A DNA stretch of 34,351 nucleotides from Emiliania huxleyi CCMP1516 (GCF_000372725.1 NW_005201338.1:1-34351), one strand, 5' to 3'. Positions 1-9,277 are shown, counted from the stretch's first letter. The notes: generated by a model from the sequence alone, not told the origin. Made by a program: numbers and translations.

Positions 1-912
1 AACCCTAACCCTAACCCTAACCCTAACCCTAACCCTAACCCTAACCCTAACCCTAACCCTAACCCTAACCCTAACCCTAACCCTAACCCTAACCCTAACC
101 CTAACCCTAACCCTAACCCTAACCCTAACCCTAACCCTAACCCTAACCCTAACCCTAACCCTAACCCTAACCCTAACCCTAACCCTAACCCTAACCCTAA
201 CCCTAACCCTAACCCTAACCCTAACCCCAACCCTAACCCTAACCCTAACCCTAACCCTAACCCTAACCCTAACCCTAACCCTAACCCTAACCCTAACCCT
301 AACCCTAACCCCAACCCTAACCCTAATTCTAACCCTAACCCTAACCCTAACCCTAACCCTAACCCTAACCCTAACCCTAACCCTAACCCTAACCCTAACC
401 CTAACCCTAACCCTAACCCTAACCCTAACCCTAACCCTAACCCTAACCCTAACCCTAACCCTAACCCTAACCCTAACCCTAACCCTAACCCTAACCCTAA
501 CCCTAACCCTAACCCTAACCCTAACCCTAACCCTAACCCTAACCCTAACCCTAACCCTAACCCTAACCCTAACCCTAACCCTAACCCTAACCCTAACCCT
601 AACCCTAACCCTAACCCTAACCCTAACCCTAACCCTAACCCTAACCCTAACCCTAACCCTAACCCTAACCCTAACCCTAACCCTAACCCTAACCCTAACC
701 CTAACCCTAACCCTAACCCTAACCCTAACCCTAACCCTAACCCTAACCCTAACCCTAACCCTAACCCTAACCCTAACCCTAACCCTAACCCTAACCCTAA
801 CCCTAACCCTAACCCTAACCCTAACCCTAACCCTAACCCTAACCCTAGCCCGAACTAACCCAAACCCTAACCCTAACCCTAACCCTAACCCTAACCCTAA
901 CCCTAACCCTAA
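1..912. repeat. Telomere, (CCCTAA)n
   Basis: About 150 tandem CCCTAA units start at base 1, so the left edge is a chromosome end; the G-rich TTAGGG strand is the complement and runs 3' toward the end. Most units are perfect. Variants are few: CCCCAA units near 224 and 309, a CTAATT unit near 325, and a degenerate stretch at 845-865 with CCCTAG, CCCGAA and CTAACCCAAA types. Degenerate units cluster near the inner border, as is usual for telomeres maintained by telomerase at the tip. The array ends where unique sequence begins near 913. Confidence 0.98.
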
Positions 913-930
913 GTGGATCCTAATCTGAGA

Positions 931-976
931 CTTCGCTGCCGCTCCTGCCTGTGGACTGAGCTGCCGCTCTTGTGCT
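931..976 (+). repeat. Subtelomeric direct repeat, copy 1
   Basis: This segment, starting CTTCGCTGCCGCTCC and ending GCCGCTCTTGTGCT, recurs at 1604-1645 with one 4-bp gap and almost no substitutions. It begins only about 20 bp inside the telomere array. Confidence 0.8.
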
Positions 977-1193
977 GTTGTCTGCGATACTGCCGCTGCT
1001 GCTACTCTTAACCTGCTGAGCCGTTTTGCTGCTGGCCATCCGGCTTACGAGGGGCTGGTAACACGGCTCGTAATTGGGCAGGCGCAGCAGCGCACTTTTG
1101 ATTCGTGTTCGTTGTGTGTTTTGTTGCTTTGAATGGGTTCGAAGAGGCTATCCCTTTCTTCAAACCCCATTTTGCTGTGCCGGGTCGTATCCA

Positions 1194-1278
1194 GGCTAGT
1201 TACAAGGCTAGTTTACCAGCGTCGAGCTCGTAGGTCCTACGAGGTCGGATCTACGAGCTCGAGGGCTTGTAACTAGCC
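1194..1278. repeat. Imperfect inverted repeat
   Basis: The left arm (1194-1233) begins GGCTAGTTACAAG and ends TCGAGCTCGTAG. The right arm (1251-1278) is the reverse complement of those two parts joined, so the left arm carries an extra internal segment of about 12 bases. The spacer is 17 bp and holds a smaller palindrome, CGTAGGTCCTACG. Confidence 0.75.
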
Positions 1279-1319
1279 CCGTTACCATATGCTCGTAGTT
1301 TTGCTGTGTAGAAGCGCAA

Positions 1320-1348
1320 GATCCGATCCTAACATTTAGGATCGGATC
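1320..1348. repeat. Perfect 13-bp hairpin with 3-base loop
   Basis: GATCCGATCCTAA at 1320-1332 is followed by the loop CAT and then its exact reverse complement at 1336-1348. Nothing nearby identifies it as a terminator or RNA gene; it could be a remnant of an inverted-repeat element. Confidence 0.8.
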
Positions 1349-1603
1349 ACAGTGTAGCTTTCGGGGGTCGGAGAACCGCCGTAAGAAACGGTCGGCTCCC
1401 CAGTGTGGCGGTCGCCCCTCGCCTCTTCGCTTCTGCCGCCGCGTGCGCGCCCAAGGGGTTGCGAGGGGCCAATCCGCGCTAGGGGATTGCAGGTCTGCCA
1501 TTGCCTCGAATTAGGATCGAATGAAGAGACGAAGCTCGCGCAACTCAGTCAAGCTCCAAAATACACTAGGCTGCCGCCTCACCTCCTGCTGGGCGCTCTT
1601 CTA

Positions 1604-1645
1604 CTTCGCTGCCGCTCCCGTGGACTGAGCTGCCGCTCTTGTGCT
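1604..1645 (+). repeat. Subtelomeric direct repeat, copy 2
   Basis: Second copy of the segment at 931-976, lacking 4 bp in the middle. The copies lie about 630 bp apart, in the same orientation. Confidence 0.8.
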
Positions 1646-1783
1646 CGCTTTCGCCGCTCTGGCGGGTTTCGGAGGGGGGGGGGATATGACGGAAAACGGC
1701 GGGCGCATTTGGGCACATGACTGGGAGAACTCTGTGGTGGACCCGCTGGGCGAAAGGTTCTCGCAGACCGTTGCTTCCTCACA

Positions 1784-2375
1784 ATGTCGTTGAGCGGAGC
1801 GAGTGCGAGCGCGGCGGCCAAGCAGCGGCACCAGGAGCAGCGGCGAGCTGACACGAGCGCGCTCGCTGATGCGGCGAGGGGGCAGAGGCAGATGCCCGAG
1901 CTGCCGCCGTACGTGCCAGAATTTGACCTCGCGTTCATGTCTCAGATGCTGGGCGTTGGAGCCGTCCGGTCGGAGCCAGAAGACCCAGCCACTGGCGACG
2001 ACGAGACGATCATGCAGGAGGCCGCCGTCGACGTTGCCCTCCAGCTTTTGTGTTTTGACGGATGGCGAGGGGCTGCAGGCGCTGCTCGCATCTGATGAAC
2101 CGAGCGCAGATAGGGTTGCGCTGGAGGGTGCCGACAACGCGCTTGCAAACTCGGGTGCGAGGGTGGATCAGCTTTACGAACTGGTCAGGGCGAGCGAGGG
2201 AGGAGCGGCGGTGCGCCGCATGGGCGAGGCGCCGAAGGCGCCCACTATGAAAACGCATTCGGCCGTTGCTGTCGCGTTCCGTGCGTTTAGATCGCGATGT
2301 TTTTCGAGGTCAGACGGCAGCGAGCGACTTTTGCCTGCAGCCGTAACTCGGCCTCTGGCCGCCGACAGCGCCTAA
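1784..2375 (+). pseudogene. Frameshifted gene relic, unknown function
   Basis: An ATG at 1784 opens a frame of 103 codons whose first ~85 codons look protein-like: a basic Q/R/A-rich start, then an acidic segment with MPELPPYVPEFDL. From about 2050 the protein-like signal moves to another frame, reading LTDGEGLQALLASDEPSAD and continuing acidic and helical to about 2250, with a stop at 2375. The switch lies in a T/G-rich patch near 2045-2060, and no intron of plausible size with proper borders fits there. A one-base indel, real or from assembly, is the simplest reading. No family is recognised. The position about 900 bp from the telomere suits a decaying subtelomeric gene. Confidence 0.4.
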
Positions 2376-2383
2376 CTCGGGGT

Positions 2384-2450
2384 CTGGGGCAGAGCCCCAG
2401 CCTGGGGTCTGGGGCTGGCAGCCCCAGCGGGGTGCGGGGCAGAGCCCCGC
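2384..2450. repeat. Cluster of three GGGGC...GCCCC hairpins
   Basis: Three adjacent perfect palindromes occur: 2384-2400 (7-bp stem, loop AGA), 2409-2427 (9-bp stem, one-base loop) and 2434-2450 (7-bp stem, loop AGA). They share the core GGGG(T)C-TGGGGC-AGA-GCCCC. They follow the end of the frameshifted gene and precede an A-rich patch, so a 3'-end role is possible but unproven. Confidence 0.75.
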
Positions 2451-3426
2451 GCGAAGAAAATTTTGAATTTATAGCACCAAAAACCGACCAAAAAGAGGGC
2501 TGTGAGCTGCTGTCCAAGAGCCCCCAGACAAGAGCGCAATATACAAATCTCGTCCGTCAGATCTGTGTTTTTCTCGTTGTTTTGTCGCTCGCTCCGCTCG
2601 CCACCTCACGCTCGGCCGTCCCGCCATGGCCAGTACCCCGCGTCTCAGTGAGACGCGTGGTACCATCCAACTCCGGTCGATGGGCTCGAATGCGCTCAGC
2701 CTCAGGAGGGACAAAACCACGCGAATTCTGCACGCCTCGCTGCGCCGCTGGCTTGACTGAATCAGGCAGCAGCAGGCTGCTGCTGCTGCCACAGCAGCAG
2801 CCTGCTGCGGCCCCATTACGCAAGTTAATGACTAGCAGCACTGCCGGGGGCAACGAGCCGCCAGAGCCGGTGTGCGGCTGTGCACTGCCACCTGCCCGCG
2901 GCTACGCACAATGTGCGCTCGCATTGGATGCCCTGCTGATGGACCTGCGTCGCCTAGCTGCACGAGAGCAATGCCGTAGGCGGCGGCCGTAGCATACACT
3001 GCGAGCACACTCGGTGCAGCTGCGAGGTGCAGCAAGAGCACGTCGTTCCTGCCTCTGATGCCACTCTCGCGGCTCGTTGTACTGACGTAGCGCGTCACTC
3101 GCGCATGCTCTCCAGGAGCTATGGCGGGCGCGTGTGTGGGGCTGTAGCCTGTGTTTGGCCGGTCCTGAACACCGTTTACTATCAGTACCATGCCTGGGCC
3201 ACAAGAATCGCACACGGGGAGCGGCTCAGGGGCCCAGTAAGCCGCGGAATCGCCAAATGTCACAACCCATGCCACCCAGGGCTGGACCTAGTCTTTCAGT
3301 ATTCAGACAAGGGGCGGCCCCACACCCCACCTTCCCCACCTCAGAGGCGACGGGCGGGCGCCCAGCCCCGCAGATCCAGAGATTAAAGCGGCCCGCGAGC
3401 GAGAAATGACAAGACGTACACTCGCC
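2451..3426. other. Intergenic stretch, no supported gene
   Basis: Neither strand gives a convincing protein. A minus-strand frame at 2832-3275 is open for 147 codons, but it shows no recognisable motif and its composition is not clearly coding. The stretch holds a CAG/CTG-rich hairpin (2769-2808) and lies 3' of both the relic at 1784 and the LON-domain gene. Confidence 0.5.
2769..2808. repeat. 17-bp CAG/CTG hairpin
   Basis: Bases 2769-2785 pair exactly with 2792-2808 around a 6-base loop. The arms are built of CAG and CTG triplets, so slipped-strand expansion is a likely origin. Confidence 0.75.
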
Positions 3427-4866
3427 TCACACGCCAATCTCCCTGCGAATGTCCACTAGCCGAGCGAGCGCGAGCCGCAACCGCTCAGCCGTCCCGTCCG
3501 CCTCGATCACCTCCTGGTAGGGCGACCCGCCGTACGCGTTCACGCCCACCGTCTGGTTGCCGATGATTGCCCAGATCGCCCAGCTCAGCCGCTCCGCCCT
3601 CCGCCGGGCCGGGTATGCCGCGTCGACGGGCACGTAGCTCAGCTCCTCCTCCCCCTTCGCCCTCAGCCTGTATTCGAGCGAGAGCCGCGCGGCGGACACC
3701 CCCAGCCGGAAGCTGTCTGGCCAGCCGGCCTCGGGCGCGGGCGGCATCAGCCCGAGCAGCTGCGACGGGACGGGAACCGGACCTCTCTGCCCCTCGATGT
3801 CCCGGAGCAGGCCGTCGAGCTCTGTCCACACTCTTTCCTCGAGCCCCTCGAGCATCTCGGCACCGATATCAGCTGCGGCCTCCTCCCCGCCCGCCGCCAC
3901 CCGCTCGGCCGCCTCGACGGCACCGTCCAGCAAGCGCAGCGCGGCGCTGCCCTCGTAGAGCGGGCCTCCCGACCCGTCCAGCGACGAGAGGGTGCCTCGA
4001 ATCGCCTCCTCGACGGCCGGCGCCGCCGCGGCAATCACGGCCGCCGCGGCGCTCACGTTGAGCTGGTTGAGCGGCGCGAGGTGTCCGCCGGCGTCCACCG
4101 ACACCTTGACCGCCTCGTACGGCAGGTGCGCCTCCAGTTCCGCCGCCGCCGCAGCAGCCACCAAGCGGCGCTTGACTGCACGAGCGGGCGCCGCCACCGC
4201 CGCCGTCCCCAGCACTCGCTCACTCGCTAACGCACCCGCCAGGAGCGCCTCGCAGTCGGGCAAGAGCTGCACGTCGCCGCGAGAGTACGGCAGCATCTGC
4301 GTCGGCCGCAGCACGACGCCACGCCCCAGGCCCTGCACGACCAGCGTCAGGGTGCTGTCCGCGTTCCGCTGCCCGACCGCCACCCTGCAGAGTGTGCCCA
4401 TCAGCGAGGCCTTTGAGCCCGGCTCCAGCTCGTAGCCGGGCTCGCCGAGCGACTCTGCACCGCCTGGCATCAGGACGTGCAAGTAGTAGTGCGGACCCGG
4501 CTCAGAGAGCAGGCGGTTGAACATGAGCGTGTACTGCGGCTGCCAGACGCTCATCGCGACCTGGTGGCCGGGCAGTAGGCACCAAGAGTACCGACACAAC
4601 GGAAGATCGAGGAGCAGGCCGAGCTTCTGAGCGGCCACCTTCTCTGCCGCTGCCTCGACCGCCTCCTCGGCAGGGACGTCCTCGGCGTCTGGTGCGTTGA
4701 AGCGAGCACGCAAAGAGGCGACCTGCTTGTTCCGCTGCTCGTCGTTGCCGCCAGAGAGGTCGCCGCCGCCGCCTGCTGCAGTGCCGGCCGCACCGCCACC
4801 GACCATGCGCGGCGAAGGCGCACGGCCGAGGCGCAGGGCTGTGGCGGCGCCCAGCAAGAGCAGCAT
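3427..4866 (-). CDS. LON substrate-binding-domain protein, probably plastid-targeted
   Basis: The 479-residue product starts at the ATG at 4866; the frame runs 43 codons further upstream but has no ATG there. Residues 1-12 form a short hydrophobic signal (MLLLLGAATALRL) followed by an Arg/Pro/Ser segment ending near M21, like the bipartite leaders of plastid proteins in secondary-plastid algae. Residues about 86-235 match the N-terminal domain of Lon proteases (LPLCRYSWCLLPGHQVAM near the start, later VVQGLGRGVVL). No AAA+ ATPase or Ser-Lys protease domain follows; instead there is an Ala/Glu-rich helical region and a hydrophobic AERLSWAIWAIIG segment. Stand-alone LON-domain proteins of this sort are common in algae and plants, and their exact role is mostly unknown. 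It is a single exon, tail to tail with the relic upstream. Confidence 0.75.
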   Translation of the reverse strand: MLLLLGAATALRLGRAPSPRMVGGGAAGTAAGGGGDLSGGNDEQRNKQVASLRARFNAPDAEDVPAEEAVEAAAEKVAAQKLGLLLDLPLCRYSWCLLPGHQVAMSVWQPQYTLMFNRLLSEPGPHYYLHVLMPGGAESLGEPGYELEPGSKASLMGTLCRVAVGQRNADSTLTLVVQGLGRGVVLRPTQMLPYSRGDVQLLPDCEALLAGALASERVLGTAAVAAPARAVKRRLVAAAAAAELEAHLPYEAVKVSVDAGGHLAPLNQLNVSAAAAVIAAAAPAVEEAIRGTLSSLDGSGGPLYEGSAALRLLDGAVEAAERVAAGGEEAAADIGAEMLEGLEERVWTELDGLLRDIEGQRGPVPVPSQLLGLMPPAPEAGWPDSFRLGVSAARLSLEYRLRAKGEEELSYVPVDAAYPARRRAERLSWAIWAIIGNQTVGVNAYGGSPYQEVIEADGTAERLRLALARLVDIRREIGV

Positions 4867-5262
4867 GGTCGACCGCTGAGAGCGAGGTGCGAGCCGGCGC
4901 GCCGCAAGTGCAGCGAACCGAGCAGCCAACCTGTCGGCGGAAAGCCACTGCAAGAGAAACCGCGGATCGGACTGCCACTGCTGTAAGGGGAACAACTAGA
5001 GATCCAACAAAGGGGGACAACTCGCACCGAGACAGGACACCGAGGGCAAAAGAAAACCCACAGGGCTAACACAAGCAGTCTCGGACGCAAGTATCAGCAC
5101 AAGAATCAGAACGTATTAAAAGCACCTAAAGGAGCAAGGCATACCGGTGTGAACAAGTCTCCACCGACACAACCGAAACCTTACGGCATTGATGTTTTCT
5201 TTTTTCAGCGTTCTTTCTGTTTTTGCTATGATTGAAGAGCGGCCTACGGTGGCTTCACGAAG
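4867..5262. other. Intergenic region upstream of the LON-domain gene
   Basis: These 396 bp lie between the start of the LON-domain gene and the stop of the next minus-strand gene. They should contain the promoter and 5' leader of the former and the 3' end of the latter. No clear TATA box or poly(A) signal stands out. Confidence 0.4.
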
Positions 5263-7176
5263 TCACACCGCTCTGCTCTCCGGCGGTTCTGTGCTCCCCC
5301 GCGGCTCCGCTCTCGCCGCCAACGCGAACGGGTCCACTCCTCGCCGCAGGCTGGACAGCAGCTCCGCCGAGAGCGTGTCCCAGGACAGGAAGCCTGGCGC
5401 GGCGAGCGCAGCGCCACTCTCCGTCGAGTAGGCCTCGTGCCACGCCCGCGAGCGGCGGAGGTCGGCGGCGAGCGCTGCCACCGCGCGCGAGGCTATCTCG
5501 AGCGCGAGAGCGGTGTGGCCGTACTTTGCGAGGCCGTAGCACGCGAGCGCATTTGCGTTGAGCCACATGGGCCCCCGCCAGTTTGAGTATGGCACGATGG
5601 TGTCCGCGTTCGAGTAGCGCGGGTCCGAGGAGCTCGCCGAGCGCAGCCCGACCGCCGACAGCATGTCGGGGCCGGCGAGGCTGGCAGCGATCGCGTCGGC
5701 CTGCGACGCGTTCACCGCGCCCGCCCACAGAGGCAGCGCCATGACGTACGTGCGCGCCTCGATCCACTCGCGGCTGCTCGTGTTCCAGGCGGCGTGGTGG
5801 CCGAGGTCCTGCCGCCAGAGCCGCGCGTGCAGCGTCGCGGTCAGGTTGGCGGCGGCCGCGCGGTGAGCCGCTGCTGCGGTGCGGTGCGCGCCGCCCCAGT
5901 GCTCGCGAAAGAGGGCGGCGGCCGTGTGCTCACGGATCAGCAGCGCCATCACGTCCGCCGAGCCGAGCGTGAGCGCCTGCGAGTCGCTCCAGCAGTTCGA
6001 GCGCGCAGAGGGGCAGCGCGAGAGGACGCCGTTGTCCGCGCCGCTCTCGAGCTGGTCGTGCCACACGCGCAGCCCCGTCGCCGGGTCGCGCCGAGGCGGG
6101 CGGTCCCAAAAGGCGAGGAGCGCCGCCATCGCCGGCGCGTGGCGCTCAAAGCGGCCCGGGTCGCCGCCCGGCGCCGCGGAAGCGAGCCAGGCGCCCTGAA
6201 TCAGGACTGGCTTTGCATGCACGAGCGCGTTGCGGGCGGACGGGTCGGAGGAGCAGACGGTCGGCAGACTTGCGGTGAGGCAGCCCGTGACGCTGCCGGT
6301 GCTCCGGTTGACGGCGGCGAAGAAGTTGGCCATCGATCCCTCCAGGTACGGGCGCGAGCCGTGCGCGAGCGTCGCCACGCCAAGGAACACGGCATCCCAG
6401 TCCCACAACTGCGAATACGGGCCAGAGGGAACGAGGTACGGGAAGCGGAGTTCACCCGACGGTTCGCGCCACGTCTCGTGGGCGCGTGCGGCCGTGTGTG
6501 CAGCGCAGAGCTCCGCGTCGTCCGTCAGGTTGAACCGGGCGATGTCCCTCCCGCGGAGGACTGTGCCGTGCGCGCCCGTGGACCCGACAGCGACGACGTC
6601 CGCCCGGAAGGTCGCGCCGGGCTCGTACGCGAGCTGCGCCACCGCGGAAGCCACCGAGGACTCGTCCGACGCCCATCCCACACTCACGTGCGCGCGGAAC
6701 TGATCGAAGACGTTTGGGCTACCGAACCGGCGGACGTCGGCAATCTTTTCGGAGCGCGCCGGCTCGGGCAGCGCATAGACCCACTCCGGCACGCTCTGGT
6801 TGGGCGCGGCGAGGCGGTGCGTCGCGTTGACCACGGCGTCCGAGGCGACGCGCGCGCAGGGTGCGCTGACGTTGAGCATCGCGAATTTTCCCGCGGCGTA
6901 GGCTCGGCCGAGCGTGACGCGGCAGCGCTGAGTCGCCAGCTGCACGACGGCGGAGCGGAGGGCGCTGACCAGCGCGTCGCTGCGACACTGCCACTCGGTA
7001 AGGTATAGAGTGATGTGTGGAGTATGCTTGGTCCCAAAGTCGATCTCGTTGTTCAGCAGCCGCAGCTTCTGATTGACCGCGAGCGCCGCGGCCTTGGCGG
7101 CGCCGAGCAGAGGCAGGTGCACGTCCGCTGTGAAGGGAGCGCAGAGGCCGAGCGATAGCGCCGCGAGGAGCGCCAT
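5263..7176 (-). CDS. 2H-phosphoesterase-like domain fused to GH63-like glycoside hydrolase
   Basis: The 637-residue single-exon product starts at the ATG at 7176; the frame opens 4 codons earlier with GTG. Residues 1-15 are a signal peptide. Residues about 20-205 resemble the 2H phosphoesterase fold: the two catalytic-type motifs are H54-I-T (in HTPHITLYL) and H163-V-S (in RAHVSVGW). Residues about 235-610 resemble the (alpha/alpha)6 barrel of GH63/GH37-type alpha-glucosidases, with GPYSQLWDWDAVFLG (WDWD at 258-261), ESGADN (D381, the likely general acid), NWRGPMWLN (532-540), YSTESG (E586, the likely general base) and FLSWDTL. Many NxS/T sites fit passage through the ER. GH63 members trim glucose from N-glycans or cleave mannosylglycerate and related sugars; the substrate here cannot be told. 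The fusion of the two domains is the odd feature. Confidence 0.8.
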   Translation of the reverse strand: MALLAALSLGLCAPFTADVHLPLLGAAKAAALAVNQKLRLLNNEIDFGTKHTPHITLYLTEWQCRSDALVSALRSAVVQLATQRCRVTLGRAYAAGKFAMLNVSAPCARVASDAVVNATHRLAAPNQSVPEWVYALPEPARSEKIADVRRFGSPNVFDQFRAHVSVGWASDESSVASAVAQLAYEPGATFRADVVAVGSTGAHGTVLRGRDIARFNLTDDAELCAAHTAARAHETWREPSGELRFPYLVPSGPYSQLWDWDAVFLGVATLAHGSRPYLEGSMANFFAAVNRSTGSVTGCLTASLPTVCSSDPSARNALVHAKPVLIQGAWLASAAPGGDPGRFERHAPAMAALLAFWDRPPRRDPATGLRVWHDQLESGADNGVLSRCPSARSNCWSDSQALTLGSADVMALLIREHTAAALFREHWGGAHRTAAAAHRAAAANLTATLHARLWRQDLGHHAAWNTSSREWIEARTYVMALPLWAGAVNASQADAIAASLAGPDMLSAVGLRSASSSDPRYSNADTIVPYSNWRGPMWLNANALACYGLAKYGHTALALEIASRAVAALAADLRRSRAWHEAYSTESGAALAAPGFLSWDTLSAELLSSLRRGVDPFALAARAEPRGSTEPPESRAV

Positions 7177-8087
7177 ATGCGCTTGCACAGACTAGCTTGC
7201 ACAGCTGTGGCGCGCAGAACGAATTTGGAGAGGGGACGCGCCCGCAGGGAAGGTAGTGCTCCGACTCGAGCGCTGCCGTACGCCCCCCCCTCGGAGACCG
7301 GTGTTACCAGGTACCCCATGTATCGGAGTTATGGCACACTTAAGAGCTGTGAACGTGAAGAGAGTGGTACCAGAACTGCGGGTCGTTGCGGCACGCATGG
7401 GGGGCCTCCCGGACGTATGATCCTAGCCCAATACGTCCCACGGAGCACATTTCGATTTTTGACAGAATTAAATGCACTGCCCCCGCACGGTACTAATAGT
7501 CGTAGTTTTGGCACCGCTGCCCTTCACCGCACCACACCGCCGCTTGACAGCCCGGGATTAGCCTAGCAGCGAGTGGGCATCGCCTGCCGGTCGGCTGGGC
7601 ACGAGCCAAGCACTTGGGCGGCCGTCAGGTGCTTGGCGGGTGCGGCTGGGAGCGGCTTTGGAATCAGGACCCCTCAGAATGGGGTCTACGAAGAGGGGGT
7701 GGCTTTGGTTGGTCACGATCGGGACGGATGACACGTCTGATGCAGACATGCGGTCACCTCGATTCCTGTTTGTTGAATGCTGATCCCCTCTTCAATGCCA
7801 GTGCAGGAGTGATAACCCATCGAGGTGGGAGCCGCCTGCGGCATACTGAATCCTCCACCAGTGGCGCAAGCCCGCTCGTCCCGACGCTCGAGCGACCGAC
7901 CGGGTGTTCGGCAGGCGGTCCGAACACGGTCGGAAAAAAAGGTCTGACGAGAACATGATCCGACCGCGTTCGACCACGTGTTCGAGTCCTACTCCGACCC
8001 TGTTCCGACCGTGATCCGACTGTTTTCCCCCGTAACTTTCTTTCGAGTGCTGTCGGTCCGTGATCTTTTTTCTTGCGCTGCGACACA
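7177..8087. promoter_or_regulatory. Shared upstream region of the GH63-like and bL17 genes
   Basis: This 911-bp stretch separates two divergent genes, so it must hold both promoters. From about 7900 to 8025 it carries several copies of a TCCGACCGTGTTC-like motif in both orientations, for example GAACACGGTCGGA near 7921-7934 and the forward versions near 7961 and 7996-8020. Further left, CCAAGCAC and GTGCTTGG form an 8-bp inverted repeat near 7596-7636. No TATA box is evident. The two halves cannot be assigned to one gene or the other from sequence alone. Confidence 0.45.
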
Positions 8088-8789
8088 ATGCTCGCAAAGG
8101 TGGTCGGCGGCGGTTTTTGGCCTCGCGCCGCGCGTTTGCCCACGCGTGCGCTCGCCGGCGCGCCCGGCGCGCTGCCGCACGCGTCGCGGCTACCGGTGCC
8201 CTCGCTGCTCCCGGCGGCCGCCGGCGCCCTCTTGCGGCAGCCCGCGCGCGGGCTTCTCTGCCTCAACACCCGGCTTGGGCGGGGGCGGGCGCACCGGTGG
8301 GCGATGCTGCGGAACCTCGTCAAGTCCCTCATCGAGCACGAGCGGATCAAGACGACGCACGCGCGCGCGCGCGAGCTGCGGCGAGTCGCCGATCGCGTGA
8401 TCAACTTTGGCAAGCAGGGCACGGCGCACGCGCGGGTGCAGGCGGGCAAGTATGTCTCCACCCGGCCGGAGCTGGTCAAGCTCTTCACGATCCTCGCGGA
8501 GCGATACAAGGACCGGCCCGGCGGCTACACGCGCGTGCTCAAGACGTACCCCCGCATCGGCGACTCCTCGCCGATGTCCTTTGTGGAGCTCGTGGACAGG
8601 CCCCTGCACACGCTGCGGACTCCTCCCACGCTGGCCGAGCAGCCGCAGTCGGCGTACCCCGGCCGAGGCGGGCGCAAATGGCGCGCGCACAAGCGCGACA
8701 TGCGCAGCGAGTGGCACAAGCAGGGGACACCGCGCAACACAGTCGACGCGCGTCGATATGGCTACGAGCCCGGCGCCGACCCGTCTTGA
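8088..8789 (+). CDS. Ribosomal protein bL17, organellar (probably mitochondrial)
   Basis: The 233-residue product starts at the ATG at 8088; a TTG five codons upstream is in frame but unlikely. The core from about residue 60 matches bacterial-type large-subunit protein L17: RLGRGRAHRWAMLRNLVKSL, then IEHERIKTTHARARELRRVADRVI, and the RPELVKLFTILAERYKDRPGGYTRVLKT block. A leader of about 55 residues rich in Arg, Ala and Leu and lacking a hydrophobic signal precedes it, which points to mitochondrial import; a plastid location is less likely without a signal peptide. A basic tail after the core (RGGRKWRAHKRDMRSEWH) is an extension relative to bacteria. L17 sits near the peptide exit tunnel of the large subunit. 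It is a single exon, divergent from the GH63-like gene. Confidence 0.9.
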   Translation: MLAKVVGGGFWPRAARLPTRALAGAPGALPHASRLPVPSLLPAAAGALLRQPARGLLCLNTRLGRGRAHRWAMLRNLVKSLIEHERIKTTHARARELRRVADRVINFGKQGTAHARVQAGKYVSTRPELVKLFTILAERYKDRPGGYTRVLKTYPRIGDSSPMSFVELVDRPLHTLRTPPTLAEQPQSAYPGRGGRKWRAHKRDMRSEWHKQGTPRNTVDARRYGYEPGADPS

Positions 8790-9277
8790 CGCAATTAGTC
8801 TGATAGATCATAACCATGTCGGCCTTGCAAGCCAGGACGTGTGCTATTGCTCCCACCCCCGCTTCTGTCTTTTCCTCTTGTGCATTCGCTCATTCGCTTG
8901 CGAAAATATTGAGATCAGGCCGCGCCGCTCAACGTGTGTCAACCCCGAGGTCAACCCCGCCCCCCCTCGCCCCTGCGCGCCCCGCGCAGGCGCACAGTCC
9001 AGTGAGCCGGAACGCGCTCACGAAAGACGAGCGCCTCACCTCCTCCCCGCCTAGCTCCGACTGCCTCCAGAGAGAGAGCGCACACACGCAGAAAGCCGAG
9101 CCCTTGGAGTTGGACCGAGAGGCGACGGGGGCCTGCGTGTGGCGTGCGCGACCGCAGGGGGCACTCACTCTCGCTCCGCTCTCTCTCTGGTGGACTGGTG
9201 CAATCGCATGGGAGACAAGACGCGTACAGACCACGGTACCTACGTATTATTGCTCCTCCACCTTCCTCTCCACTTAC
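8790..9277. other. Convergent intergenic region
   Basis: These 488 bp lie between the 3' ends of the bL17 gene and the IP3-receptor-like gene. If the latter is spliced after its first exon, a small terminal exon could lie here on the minus strand. Acceptor-like AG sites after pyrimidine-rich runs exist, but no continuation of the IP3-receptor family is recognisable. Confidence 0.4.

Larger units (their letters stand above)
913..1783. other. Subtelomeric region without a supported gene
   Basis: No convincing reading frame is seen here. The stretch contains a 42-46 bp segment present twice (931-976 and 1604-1645), an inverted repeat at 1194-1278 and a perfect hairpin at 1320-1348, which are listed separately. 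The short reading frames in it have arginine/serine-rich compositions typical of non-coding GC-rich DNA. Confidence 0.6.

Noticed and set aside
1..912. CRISPR-like array
   Set aside because: The repeats are contiguous 6-mers without spacers at a sequence end: a telomere.
2832..3275. Minus-strand 147-codon frame in the subtelomere
   Set aside because: No motif, no neighbouring support and no clear codon bias; GC-rich DNA gives such frames by chance.
4867..4995. Longer N-terminus for the LON-domain protein
   Set aside because: The upstream 43 codons contain no ATG (the frame opens with TTG), and the ATG at 4866 starts a signal-like leader.
5794..7008. Plus-strand 404-codon open frame
   Set aside because: Shadow of the GH63-like gene; Arg/Ala-rich without motifs, as expected from GC-rich third positions.
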